A DNA stretch of 64,000 bases from Clostridium sp. CAG:417. GTDB taxonomy: Bacteria > Bacillota_I > Bacilli_A > RF39 > UBA660. Under the pieces are notes generated by a model that was given only the letters and a program-made list of their open reading frames with translations, was not told the origin of the DNA and did not search any database. The translations under genes were made by a program, and so were the position numbers. The stretch spans positions 184,692 through 248,691 of the forward strand of contig FR890374.1 of the NCBI GenBank assembly GCA_000432835.1, in the 5' to 3' direction. Below are positions 63,368 through 64,000 of this stretch, in pieces; the stretch's first letter is position 1; every line of letters begins with the position of its first letter.

Positions 63368-64000
<633 letters not shown>

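Overview
The window is an AT-rich, low-GC Gram-positive (Bacillota) chromosome segment. Gene content fits the Bacilli side of the phylum, perhaps an uncultured gut lineage related to Erysipelotrichia or Mollicutes that has kept its wall. It has PolC, DivIB/FtsA/FtsZ, MurG/MurB, an RNase J homologue, RNase III, a YfmF/YfmH M16 pair, a small alarmone synthetase and two CotY/CotZ-like spore coat proteins. UGA is a stop here, as shown by the ATGA overlaps of ftsA-ftsZ and of the two M16 genes, and Trp is encoded by TGG.

Positions 1 to about 6,850 look like an integrative element. A leftward operon (Xis/DUF3173-like protein, a small protein, and a gene leaving the left edge) is divergent from a rightward operon. 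The rightward operon encodes an XRE repressor, a 534-residue HExxH protein, a PHP-domain plus ABC/SMC-type ATPase fusion, and a small protein that overlaps the fusion gene. The divergent promoters and palindromic operators are legible. A terminator-like hairpin lies in the leader of the PHP-ATPase gene. The segment ends in a terminator, an arm-site-like tandem repeat and an integrase remnant. This is the best candidate for an under-described (defence-like) system.

Positions 6,850 to 19,040 hold small accessory and housekeeping genes: transglutaminase-like protein, lipoprotein, uppP, CinA C-terminal amidohydrolase, metallophosphoesterase, zinc alcohol dehydrogenase, an IscU-like/GGGtGRT pair, a stand-alone RNA polymerase alpha-CTD-like protein and an O-antigen-ligase-like membrane protein. 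Positions 19,145 to 29,305 form a division and wall region: murG-murB-divIB, then a GT-C-like enzyme, GtrA and an M23 peptidase, then ftsA-ftsZ and ftsK/spoIIIE.

Positions 29,430 to 50,840 are mixed housekeeping: deoD, the M16 pair, a Rpn-type nuclease gene broken by one in-frame TGA, yidD with a ZnuA-like lipoprotein that lacks histidine ligands, rnc, an RNase J homologue with an altered active site, GT4, a RodA/FtsW protein, the coat protein pair behind a sigma-K-like promoter, a Cys-less EIIB-like protein, an alarmone synthetase, a cysteine desulfurase, a DedA/TVP38 protein and an ABC transporter. Positions 50,896 to 57,693 hold ferredoxin, a tail-anchored protein and polC.

The right end is a cell-surface locus. 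An 1,801-residue protein carries an internal sorting-signal-like segment followed by a second signal-peptide-like segment, as if two secreted proteins were fused. Next comes a reading frame for another secreted protein that runs off the window and is interrupted near its start by nine AGAC repeats. With nine copies the ATG frame stops at once, while eight copies would join the ATG to the signal peptide. This is a classic phase-variation arrangement, here in the OFF state.
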